This document shows positions 43,487-53,020 of a stretch of DNA of 53,020 nt, in pieces. A model generated the notes under the pieces. It worked only from the letters and a program-made list of their open reading frames with translations. It was not told the DNA's origin and made no database searches. Both the position numbers and the translations under genes were made by a program. The stretch is from positions 4,185-57,204 of the forward strand of contig MSJI02000161.1 of NCBI GenBank assembly GCA_001931905.2. The letters run 5' to 3'. Numbering within the stretch: the stretch's first letter is position 1; the number at the start of each line of letters is the position of its first letter. Origin of the DNA: Cladosporium sp. IMV 00045 (Eukaryota; Ascomycota; Dothideomycetes; Cladosporiales; Cladosporiaceae).

Positions 43487-43934
43487 ATGGCGATACCCAA
43501 CGAAAAGCTACAGCAGCTCCTGCAAGAAATCGACGCCAAAGCCACTTTCTCGCAACAACAGCTCGTGCTGGTGCGGCAACAACTCACCTCCCAAGCGCGC
43601 AAGAAGCGCATGCTCGAGCTGTCCACGGCCGAAATCGACGCTCTGCCCAAAGAGACGCCCGTCTACAATGGTGTTGGGAAGATGTAAGTCATTGCCCTCT
43701 TCCCTTCTCCCCCGCCTTCTGAGCAGGGCAGGTTCCCTCATTGCGGTCTTTTGCTGACTACCAATTCCCAGGTTCGTAAACACAAGCACATCTGACGTGA
43801 AGACATCGCAAGCCAAGGATGCCGAAGCGGTTGTGAAGGAGATTGAGAATCTCATGAAGAAAGAGAATTACCTCGAGCAGACGCTCAAGAATAGTCAGGA
43901 GCATATGGAGGCGCTATTCAAGAGGGGTGGTTGA
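43487..43934 (+). CDS. PFD1: prefoldin subunit 1
   Basis: Exons 43487-43683 and 43772-43934 give 119 residues, the usual length for beta-type prefoldin subunits. The 88-nt intron has a TGCTGAC branch point and joins GVGK(M)FV in frame. An N-terminal coiled-coil helix (LQQLLQEIDAKATFSQQQL) leads to the central hairpin region (ETPVYNGVGKMFV), then a second helix (EAVVKEIENLMKKENYLEQT). Prefoldin is the hexameric cytosolic chaperone that hands actin and tubulin to CCT. Confidence 0.88.
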
Positions 43935-44472
43935 TTGAAAGACTTGCAAGGGATGGTACTCTGGGGATATACGAAAAGAAAGAGGAAATCCAGGCGACGC
44001 TGGAGGGCTTGAAGAGCGATGCGTGCAGACGAGGGCATGAACACTTGCCCAGAGAAATCTACGACACAAAAGCATGTGACATCGAAGCACGCGCGGCGAC
44101 AGGAACTCCAAAACGCCATCGCGAAAAGGGTGAGTTCGTCAGCTGAGCACGCTGCGATCATCACGCTGAGAAGAGCCGGTCGAGGTGCGTCTTGCAAACA
44201 AGACGACGCACCAGAAATTGCAGCTCAGATGTTCGCGGCTCGATTCAGGAAGACTCGAGGTCTGGAATTACGAGTTTGGGAACTAAGCACGAAATATTCA
44301 AAGACACTTTCCATATTCCCGATCAAACAGCAAATTTGCACCAAGCTCACATCGTCACTGACTTCTTCATCCCACATGTACCTGCCGAACCGAAGAATGC
44401 CGTTCTGTAGACCGTCAAGACATTGCTCAAACCTCCCCACAACCTTCCCAATCTCCATTCCCATTCCCCCCA
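43935..44472. other. intergenic between convergent genes
   Basis: 538 bp of 3' flanks. No feature was recognised. Confidence 0.45.
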
Positions 44473-46370
44473 TCACCCCAGCACCAAAACCTCCGTCCAA
44501 ACCCTCCACCCTCCCTCCGGCCCCTCCGGCAACGCATGAAACGTCAACCCATGGCCCGTCGGATCCACGCCAGGCTTCGAATCAATATGGCAAAAATGCA
44601 CCCTCCTCCACTCCTCAGGCAACACACTCCCATCCAGGACTTCCATGCCCTCCTCCTCGACCTCCGCAATCCGCTCCGCGATCGCGGCGGCTTTCTGACT
44701 GTCCCACAAACCCTCGCGGCGCGTGCAGCGGCGCAGCGCGGCGATGGCGCGGCGGCGGATGAGGGGCTGCCGGCACTTCATGGCGCAGAGGTAGAGGGGG
44801 GAGACGAATTCCATGTCGAAGAGGAAGGTGGAGGGTTGGGAGGGGGTTGTTTGGGTGGTGGTGGTGGTGGTGGTGGTGGAATGTTGGAGGCTTTCGGCGA
44901 GGCAGACGGCGCGTTCGTACAGAGGGATGTCGGCGTCTGTGGCGCTTTCGCGGTTGGTGAGAGAGCGGTTGAGCCAGGTCAGGGCAGCGAGTTGGTGGAT
45001 CTCCAACGTGGCGGCGGCTTCTGCTAGGCGTGGCGTGGGGGGTTGCGTGGCCAGGTAGGCGTCCAGGGTGCGTTTCCAGTCGCTCAAGCAGGCGAGGAGT
45101 TTGCTGTAGTGCAGGATGTCGTCGGCCGTGATGCCGTTGGTGTAGCGGAGCTCTTTGGTGTGGCGGATGAAGCGCGTGCTGAGGTTCATGATGTGCACGA
45201 GGCTGTCGCGGGCTTCGAGGATGGTGGCGAAGCTGGAGGGGACGGTTTCGGAGGGTCCGAGGCCGTAGTCGTAGTCTGGACAGGTTCCGAATAGCATGGA
45301 GAGGAGTTCGAGTCTGTTGAGGAAGGGCGTGACTCTGTCGCGTATGCTTGATGATGGTGACCCGGGGCTGTTGAAACTCTTGCCCCCGTTCCAGGCGAGG
45401 GCGACGGACATGCCGGCTTGGAAATGCTTTAGGCGGGCTGGTAGTCGCCACGGAGACATTCAACGCAGACAAACAGGACGCATAGTAGGAGAGTCGTGTC
45501 AACGGAAGCCGGAGATGGCTGCTTCATCTGACTGGCAAGATGCTTGATGGCTTTGTTGTACTGTGCAAGGGCGAATGGATCGTTATGCTCATCTCTCCGA
45601 TTTGATGAGATAGAAGCAAGTGTGTGTGGTTGTGGTACTATGTGTATGGCTGAGATGTTATGCTTCATGTTTTGTACGTAAACATCCAGCCTCTCGTTCA
45701 AAGCTCCAACAGCAGCCAGGGCATGTCGGACTGCGGGTTCGCTCTGCGAGACTTGCACGACGAAACAGTTCCACTGCATGTGAGTAATCAGATCAGCTAT
45801 ATGTTTGAATAGAGAAGTCCTCAGACAAAGCTGTTCTAGTTCTTAGATAGGAACACTCACAAAGTCTGAATCAAAGTAGCCAGATATGTTAGGTGCTGTG
45901 CGAGAACGAAAGAAGTCAATGGCACGTCTCTCGGCGGAGCTGCCCTGTTCCCAATCGATGCCGCTATACAAAACGAGTTGATCATTCGTCTTTGACTTCG
46001 GTGCTGCTCTCTTTGGCGGATGCGTCACGTAGCCGTCGCATTTCCTTCCAGTGCTGGTACATCGTTCACATTCAGGTTTTGTTTCATCACACTTCACGCG
46101 GCGGATTCTAGAGCAGTAGGTCATTAGTCCACTGGAATCGAGAGATATGTAAGGTCATCGTATGTTGGCGTACTTGCAAGTGATGCATCCAGTCTTGACT
46201 TTGGGTCTTCCAGTCCGTGTGCGTCGTACGGTTGGAGGAGGAGTATCGTTGTTTTCTGTGCTCGATGAAGACGGCGATACTTCTACACGATGTGCTCTAA
46301 TCAATGGAGAAATCTGACGTTTTCCCGTAGGTATGGTCACGGCGTGGGAAAGCGTATGAGAAACTGCCAT
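44473..46370 (-). CDS. Zn2Cys6 transcription factor interrupted by a one-base frameshift
   Basis: Exons 46370-46174, 46107-45861 and 45773 onward to 44473. Introns of 66 and 87 nt restore the zinc cluster (CITC|KIRRVKCDETKPECERC) and FDSDF|WNCF. After RGDYQPA the frame meets a TAA at 45429-45431, while the downstream frame (LKHFQAGMSVAL... to 44473) continues the same domain. One base is missing near 45432-45437, and no plausible intron explains it. The protein type is a C6 factor with a fungal_trans_2-like body, and the DNA-binding part is intact. It is either a pseudogene, a truncated product of about 261 residues, or a sequence error. A poly-Thr tract is encoded by GGT repeats at 44854-44879. 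Confidence 0.75.
44854..44879 (-). repeat. trinucleotide (GGT/ACC)n microsatellite
   Basis: About eight GGT units, read on the minus strand as consecutive Thr codons within the C6 transcription factor. Length variation between strains is likely. Confidence 0.75.
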
Positions 46371-47337
46371 GTCATCGGTGTGCCGGGGTGGAGGCCCGGA
46401 GGAAAATGTCCATCTAGTTTGGCAGTCCAAGTCCGTTCCGAATAACTGAGACCAATGGACATTTCATGTTTAGGCGAAAGTGCAGCCCTTTAGATGTGTT
46501 CCATTATTCAGCCGCCTAAAGTCAGCTGAAATGTACATGAAGGATGAGCGGGCTGTGCTATATCGAAGGATTCCGTGAGCTTAATGCCGGCTTGGCTGTT
46601 GACGACGACCTTGCTGACGACATTTGTTGCTGTTATATATCCTTACAGTAACAGACCAGGCAGCCATAATAAACAAAAATGTTGTAAATCATTGAAGAAC
46701 TCGATAAAATGCAAGGAAATCTCACACAAGAAGTGGCGTTGACCTGCGACAGGCCTCAGCACGCTAAGCAAGCTTTGGTGGTTGGCGATGTGGGGCTGGC
46801 GTCGACTGACAATAGGAACAAGCTGCGAGCAACAACAATAGCAGCCAGCCTGCAGCGTTTGCTGGCACCACCACAAACTCGCCTGATTGGCTGGATCACT
46901 CTCATTGTAGCATGGAAATGATATGGGCAGCATGTCTATTGTGGTTTGTACCACTGAATAGGCTCAACGCCGCCGCCTCAGCTGATTGATTGCTCCCTCG
47001 ACAATAGGAAAGCCCTTGCAATTGTCGCGCACCATGCACATGTGAATAGCACCGTCGTGGGTATATCTTTCTCTTCCTTTCCTACCTTCACATCCTCCTC
47101 TCATATATCGTCTCAATCACTCACTTTCGAGTCAAACGCCATCAACCACCATCTGTTACCATATCTCGCCTCCGCACTTGCACCTTCACAGACACCGCCT
47201 CGTGAGGCAGCTTACCACAACAACTCGGGAAGGAGCAACCCAGCAGTCACAATCGACACCTCAAATTTAACCTCACCTATCACTTATTTCACAACACAAT
47301 CTCCATTCATCTCTACCTTACACACATCAAAAACCAA
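46371..47337. promoter_or_regulatory. divergent intergenic region
   Basis: 967 bp between the broken C6 factor and the Ser/Asp-rich gene. The 300 bp before 47338 are CA/CT-rich and probably its leader. No other feature was recognised. Confidence 0.4.
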
Positions 47338-48018
47338 ATGGACACCATCGCCCAACTCACCAACAAGCTCATGGACGAACACAACCGTCAACCCGCGCCC
47401 CTCCACCAAGCAACGGAAAACGCCCCACCACCACCCTACACCGACTCGGACTCCGACTCAGACTCCGACAGCGAAGAGGAAGAACCAATGAAACTCACTA
47501 TCAACGCCAACCACTCCATCCACGGCAGCAACAACCTCGTGCCAACCTCCCCCTCAACCCTCGCCGACGCGACGAAATTCAGCACCATCCTCCTCAACGC
47601 CATCAACCAGCTGAACAACGCCGCCGCCGCCACTCCAGCCAACACCTCACAATCCCGACGTCTGCGTGTAGATTTGACAATCAACTGCGGCATCGCCGTC
47701 GTAGGCAACAGGAACGTCATCGGCAACATCGGCGTCAAACCCAAGGCGCCGACTCTCACGCGCGATGGTTTCGTCTCGGCGGACGGGAGACCGATGGCTG
47801 CGGAACCGGAGGGAGTCGTAGCTGGCGCGAAGAGGAAGGCGGATGATGAGGTGAGTCTTTCCTGAATTTCTTCGCTAGTCGAAGTTTTGTGAGCTTTCCT
47901 ATCGTGCAATGGCGACTGACGATGACCCGATTAGGACACCGACGCGGACGGGGATGCGCGTGAGGCCAAGAGGTTACATGGCGATGATGGAAATGACCAG
48001 TTGCAGACTCCGCCGTAG
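47338..48018 (+). CDS. small Ser/Asp-rich, probably nuclear protein of unknown function
   Basis: Exons 47338-47850 and 47935-48018 give 198 residues; the 84-nt intron (GTGAGT...TTAG) is in phase 0. An N-terminal helix is followed by PPPPY, an acidic run of alternating Ser-Asp then Glu (about 37-49), a mixed central part with RRLRVDLTINCGIAVVGNRNVIGNIG that looks like a small beta domain, and C-terminal basic patches (KRKADDE, REAKRLHGDD) that could act as nuclear localisation signals. I do not recognise a family. It is convergent with the SNF5 gene. Confidence 0.6.
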
Positions 48019-48688
48019 ACTCTTCCCATGCGTGGGGTGACTGATGTGGATGGCGGTATGCATGGCTTGCTGGCGATGTTCTTTTCCGCGGTACGAACGA
48101 GGAGGGAGACAGTAACACATCAAGATGGATGCGGGATTGCGATTCGCGGCGTTTTAGCTCTGACATCCTATTCTTATCTCGCTTTGCTCTTTTATCAATA
48201 TGCTATTCACTAGCGAGCGCGGCGTGTATGTTTTACTATCACTTAACGACTCGAAGTATTCCTTCTATCCACAGGCGTTTGCCCTAGCTTTACTACTGAC
48301 GACACATCATCTCATTCACCTTTGACTCACCTCGACTTCGACGGAGATTTCATTCAAGCGATGCATCTAGACATCGACGCGAGACAAAACCACAGAAACG
48401 AGGTAATGAGTTCGGAGAGATGGATGTTTATGTCTATTTTTTTTTATCAGATGAATTGATGGAAAATACCTACTAACACATGCACACCTGGCTGCGCCTT
48501 CGCTAAAAACATAAATAATGGTGATGCTAGCACTACAATGCTCCCCTCCCTCCCTACACTAATTGTGACAATATTTGTAGCCGTCCACCGCCGCCCGAGT
48601 TTTAACCCAGAAAGCTGTACCTCCCTATGCACCTGGAAACGCAACACGCGCACAAATCTCTCAGACTTTCGAAAAAAAAACCTCAGAA
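48019..48688. other. intergenic between convergent genes
   Basis: 670 bp of 3' flanks with a T-run at about 48440. No feature was recognised. Confidence 0.45.
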
Positions 48689-51293
48689 CTACTGAGTCAT
48701 CTGCTGATGTTGCTGCTGTACCTGCTGCTGCTGGGGCGGCATCTGCTGCGGCGTCATCTGCGGCTGCGGCGTGCCCGGCGACTGACCCGGCCCGGTAAGA
48801 CCGGCAGCCTGCGCCTGCGCCTGAGCAGCAGCCATCTTCGCGCGCTGCAGACTCTGCCTCTGCCCGTAGCCCGTAGACATGTAACTCCCCGCACCCGACG
48901 CGCCGGGGTAATTGCCTCCGCTGCCACCTTGGCCCTCGGCCGCCAGGCGGCGCTCGCGGTACTTGCGGCCGTTGATGATATTCTGCAGGCGCTTGCGCTC
49001 GCGCGGCTCCGTGATCTTCGTCCAGTCCAGGTCCTCGCCGGGCTCGGCGTAGTTGGTGATGTCGGCCATGGTCGAGGCGGAGATTTGGCCTTGGCCGCCG
49101 GCGCTGGCGCCTGTGTAGAGGTGCGAGGAGGGGTTGATTTCCGTGCGCGGGGTTTGGTGCTGCACGGGGGGTTGGTGGGGCGTATGGTGGTGTTGTTGGG
49201 GTGGGGGGTGATGGGCGTGGTGTTGCGGGGTGGAGGCGGCGGGGAAGGAGGCGATGTCGGATTGGAGGTGGGCGATTTGGCGTGGTTGGGGAGGTGGGGG
49301 TTGGTAGATGGGGTTTGCTTCGCTGTGAACGGTTAGGGGATAGGGGTGACGGGACGTTTGTGTGGTCTCATACCGTGAGCCTTGGTTCTTCTCGTGTTGG
49401 AAGAGGAGGAAGTTCCATGGCGGGAGACGCTTGTCGCGCTCGTATAAGAGGCCGCAATTCATGCAAAGCGTCTGATGTTTTTGTCAGCAACGTGCAAAAT
49501 GGTAGGAAAATGAACATCAGACGCACCTTTTGCCCGTTGGGTCCATCTCTCACACCCCAAACGGCAGAACCCCAAACCTTACAATGCGAGCATAGCCAGT
49601 ACTGTCTCTCGCCTTCGGTCAACTGCGTGATGCTACCAGCAAATCCAGTTGTCTCTGGTGTGTCGCGTCCAACGGGAGACAAACTCCTGAATCGTCGCTT
49701 CTTCTTCGAGCGTTCTCCACGACCCATACGCTCGTCTTCGCCACCGCCGTTCGCTTGCTGTGAACCAAGACCACCAGCGAAGTAATCGTTAAGCCCACTG
49801 CTTTGTGTTTGCAGAGGCGCATACGAAGTAGTGAAACGTGCCGTCTCTCTCCTCTGTCTCCGAATCTGCCTTTCGCGGTCTCCCTCGCGCTTCTCGATTT
49901 CTTCCTTTGAAAGAACCTCAATTTTCGGTTCCCAGTCCTGGCCAAGGCCGTCTTCATCGAAACGCCATCCAGCTCCAACACCAAGCGCTGACTCCGTTGT
50001 TCCGTGGTATTCGCAAGCCTCGTTCTCCAGCTCTCCCCAGCCATTGACGCCACTGCCTACTACACCCGCCAAGCTACCGCCATTGTCAATCATGTCTTTC
50101 TTCAAGCGCAAGCTTGCCTCATAGATGGCATGTGCCATACCGGGCACCCACTCGCCGCTAAGTCCAAGATCTGCGCAGGTCTGCTTTGCGAAGATCTCGG
50201 CGAATCCTGGAGGATGAAGCAGAGACCATTCAAACTTGTCAGAGTAGAGTTGATTTTGAAGGTTGATGGAGATGGAAAGAATGCAGCGGTGTGTATCGGC
50301 AGGGTTCAAAGCGGAAGCCTGAGCAGCATCATTTGGCAAAGACTGAGCGGATACGGCGATTCCAGGCGTGGCTGTTCCATTGGGCGCAGGAGATGCTGGA
50401 TCAGATTGAGGAAGAAGGCCGTTCGTCCTAGGCGGTTGCAGAAAGCCCGCGCTGGGAGTGTCGGCTTGCATTGGCGTTGACGACATTTCACGGGAAATTG
50501 CACCCTGTCCAGGAGTGGGAGCCGCAGTTGTTGGAGGTGCTGTCTGCGCCGGGTTGCTATGGAAAAGTGGATGCAAAGCAGTCGTTGAGTGCTCCTCGAG
50601 TTGTTGCCGAATTTGGTTGGCAATCTCAATGATCATAGCCTGCTTGCGCGACACAGGAAAATCGAGGTCCTCGACAAAGGTCCTGGCGAACTGGTCGGGT
50701 GTAATGAGGGCTTCGTGCAAATTCCACAAGAAGCTGTCCTTCAATCGGTATTGCGGCGTCAGCTCTGGCTGTTTGTACGCAGGCAAACTTTCATCAATGC
50801 CAAAATCTCTCGCGTTGCTTGGGGTTGGCAGCGCTGCCTCCGGACGGAAAGGTGCAACATCCAAGTCAATTCGTATAGGAATAAGCGTTGTAGGCAGCGC
50901 CGATTGCGTATGCATTTGCCTCTCCGTCAAGGTGCGCCTTGGTTTTCCCATCCACTCGCGCCATACACCCTGCACATCCACAGGCTCGAAAATCTCCTTT
51001 CCGAGCTCCTTCTCCGGCGCCTTTTCTCCATTCGCGTCGGGGTCGCGTCGCTGCTGCGCCGTGCGCAGACCTGTCTGCCGTCGCGGATTGTCCGAATCAT
51101 CGATACTGTCATCTTGAAAGTCTTCCGAATAGTTGATGGCGGTGGTGCCGCGTTTGGTCGTGCGCACGGGAGGGATGACATTCTGAGGTTGCACTGGCGC
51201 GAGTATGGAATTGCCGTAGGTGCGTATACGCGGCGCATAGCTCGACACGAAGGCCTGGGGTGCGTTCTGCCTGGTAGCATTCATTGCCGGCAT
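48689..51293 (-). CDS. SNF5: SNF5/SMARCB1-type chromatin remodelling subunit with GATA-like finger
   Basis: Exons 51293-49527, 49471-49374 and 49322-48689 give 832 residues; introns are 55 and 51 nt, the second keeping frame. The SNF5 repeats are visible: LIPIRIDLDVAPFRP...LKDSFLWNLHE...FVEDLDFP and CILSISINLQNQLYSDKFEW...FAEIFAKQTCADLGL. A GATA-like finger, C-x2-C-x20-C-x2-C (CSHCKVWGSAVWG...CMNC), follows near 577-604. Further on, WTKITEPRERKRLQNIINGRKYRERR resembles a bZIP basic region (about 48950-49035). The tail is Gln/Pro-rich. By family it is a core SWI/SNF or RSC subunit in the nucleus. The earlier in-frame TTG at 51299 is not a start. Confidence 0.87.
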
Positions 51294-52112
51294 CGCCAAA
51301 GTGGTGATCGCGGACGCGCCGCAATGTGCTGTCGTTTGAAGAAAGTCGCGAGTTTTCGGGAGCCGAAATGGGAGGGGCTGTCGCGACGGAGCTAGGGCGA
51401 TATGGGTATCATTAGAGTCGCCTCAGTCTCGTGAACGATGTCGATAGAATGAGCGCGCGATCTGCTCAACAATTCTGTACGACGATAGCGAGGTGTGGTT
51501 TGCTTGCAAGCGCGCTGGCTGGCTGGCGTGGAGTTCTTGGAGGTAACCTAGGAGGATTGAAAACACGCCTGCTCGCTGCAAGTCTGAGCGCGGGAAGCTC
51601 CCGCCCCTGGCCGCAGCTTCCCACCTCCTTCCTTCCTTAGCTCACCACTATCGCATTTCCTTCACTTACGCCGTCCGGCCACCTCATCTCATCATAACTG
51701 CTCGCTTAGGAAGACCATGCATCACTAATGTCGGCATATCAATGCGTTATGCATTCCCAGAATATACGCGCCTCGCATGAGCCTCCGGCCTTGAGTTCGG
51801 CGCCACGCCAAACCCATCGTGCATGCGGCGCAGTGGCGCTTAGAGTCCCAGACGACTCGAAATAAACTCACCTGTCATGACGCCCAGTTGCATTCGTGCA
51901 TAAGCCGCTGCCGAGTGTTGGATGTGTAAGTATGAAACAATGGAGCGATGAACGCCGCAATATTGCAGAGTAGTAGGTGGGACCGATTGCACCGCACGGT
52001 CTGGTCTTTAGTATACCTTAAGCATTGAAGTATTTGGTCTCGACGTAGGTTCTTCTTGCTCGTCTAGTTCGTTTCTCATTTCGTTCGAAGGACACCATTT
52101 GTTTACTTTGCC
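51294..52112. promoter_or_regulatory. divergent intergenic region, SNF5 / DUF3176
   Basis: 819 bp between start codons. No supported motif, repeat or RNA gene was found. Confidence 0.4.
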
Positions 52113-53020
52113 ATGAGCAACAAGAGCTTACCTGCAGCACCTGCCAACATGTCGAATCCCGCACAAGAGCAGCATTACATCGTCTCACCTCTTGATGATC
52201 CCCAGGATGAGACTCGCCCCCACTCGCAACAAAGCGCCCCAAGCCGATCGATAGAGTCGAATCTCTCTGCCAACAACAATCAGAAACTAAACCATTCCGT
52301 CTCCGAGAGCACACTGGTCTCCAAAACCTGGCAACCCCCTCCAACAACCAAACTGAAAGGCGCTGGTCGTTGGTGGCCATGGGAATGGCTTTGTGAGCTC
52401 CTCGCAGTGGTCTCACTCGGAGCAATGATCTTCGTCTTGATCCAATTCAACAACAAACCTCAGGCCGATTGGAACGTACCCTACTTCACTCTCAACGGTC
52501 TGATCGCCTTTCTCGCAACATTGACAAAGACTGGAATCATCATCCCCGTTTCAGCCGCCATTGGACAACGGAAGTGGCTTCGCTTTCTCCCTAACGGAAA
52601 AGGCAATCGCAAGGCCAGGCGGTTGGGCGATTTTGAAACCTTCGATGAGGCATCACGAGGCTCCCTTGGAAGCGCGAAGCTGATATTCTCGTTGAACGCA
52701 TGGTAAGGACGTCTTGCCAGATTGACAAGATAGTGGCTGACTTCGTGTATAGGGACATCGCTTGCTTGGGCGCGCTCATCACGATCGTCTCTGTGTTCTT
52801 CAGTGCCATCACGCAGAACGTTCTGGGAACTTATGAAACTGTTCGAGATGGAAGAATTGCTGATCTGCATGCCGGAAGAGTACCACGGAGTGAATTGTTC
52901 AACAAGACAAATCAGCCGACGTGGACGTCTTTAAGTCTCAGTATGTCATAGATGCCCTGACAACCAGGCGAATGATTATGCGATGGCCTTTGTGAACCTC
53001 TGGTTTGACTAACGAATATT
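52113..53020 (+). CDS. DUF3176 membrane protein (3' partial)
   Basis: Exons 52113-52702 and 52753-52940; the next donor (GTATGT at 52941) opens an intron whose branch point (TGACTAAC) is seen near the right edge, so the gene continues outside. A disordered N-terminal 90 residues precede WWPWEWLCELLAVVSLGAM (first helix), the segment LNGLIAFLATLTKTGIIIPVSAAIGQRKWLRF, and the DUF3176 hallmark LGDFETFDEASRGSLGSAKLIF. After the intron come DIACLGALITIVSVFFSAITQNVL and a soluble part. These fungal proteins have a few N-terminal and one C-terminal membrane helix flanking a long extracytoplasmic region; function unknown. Confidence 0.85.

Noticed and set aside
44019..44762. 247-codon plus-strand frame past the prefoldin gene
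   Set aside because: Pro/Ser/Arg-rich translation overlapping the 3' end of the C6 factor on the other strand; not protein-like.
45429..45440. Programmed ribosomal frameshift in the C6 factor
   Set aside because: No slippery heptamer or downstream structure was seen, and slippage at GCC TAA would need a non-cognate pairing.

Overview
The window is nuclear DNA from a filamentous ascomycete (Pezizomycotina). The signs are short GT-AG introns of about 43-120 nt with CTGAC/CTAAC-like branch points, Zn2Cys6 regulators, an Mtr-type amino-acid permease, an AoCO4-like short tyrosinase, a tannase-family esterase, DUF3176 and a fungal Sld3. A Dothideomycete is my best guess, from the general feel of the proteins only. 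I see 21 protein genes plus one doubtful small gene, one tRNA, and no transposon, CRISPR array or viral insert. Exon boundaries were worked out by hand from splice consensus and frame continuity.

Region 1 (1-3.4 kb) is a divergent redox pair. One gene is a cytochrome b5 running off the left edge, probably fused to a cytochrome b5 reductase. The other is a P450 with no membrane anchor but a ubiquitin-like N-terminal segment. Region 2 (3.7-13 kb) is a sugar-utilisation island: a Zn2Cys6 activator, a GH32 beta-fructosidase of fructosyltransferase type, a MAL-type sugar porter and a GH13 alpha-glucosidase. Neither hydrolase has a signal peptide, so the logic is import followed by intracellular cleavage. 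The GH32/porter divergent promoter carries a CGG-N8-CGG site of the type bound by AmyR/InuR regulators.

Region 3 (13.9-23.7 kb) holds three minus-strand genes in the order permease, tyrosinase, tannase-family esterase. The two secreted enzymes are from unrelated families but share a plan: a signal peptide starting Met-Arg-Ala, a six-position heptad coiled coil, a long disordered Ser/Thr-rich stalk and a C-terminal catalytic domain. Both look highly expressed. Together they could hydrolyse ester-linked polyphenols and oxidise the released diphenols. This pair is the most novel thing I see.

Region 4 (24.5-52.9 kb) is mostly housekeeping: a small membrane protein, endopolyphosphatase, a Cys-rich unknown, an F-box-like protein, Sld3, a CTF1/FarA-like regulator, an intron-containing tRNA-Cys(GCA), alkaline ceramidase, prefoldin subunit 1, a Zn2Cys6 regulator broken by a one-base frameshift, a small Ser/Asp-rich unknown, a SNF5 subunit carrying a GATA-like finger and a bZIP-like basic segment, and a DUF3176 membrane protein cut by the right edge.
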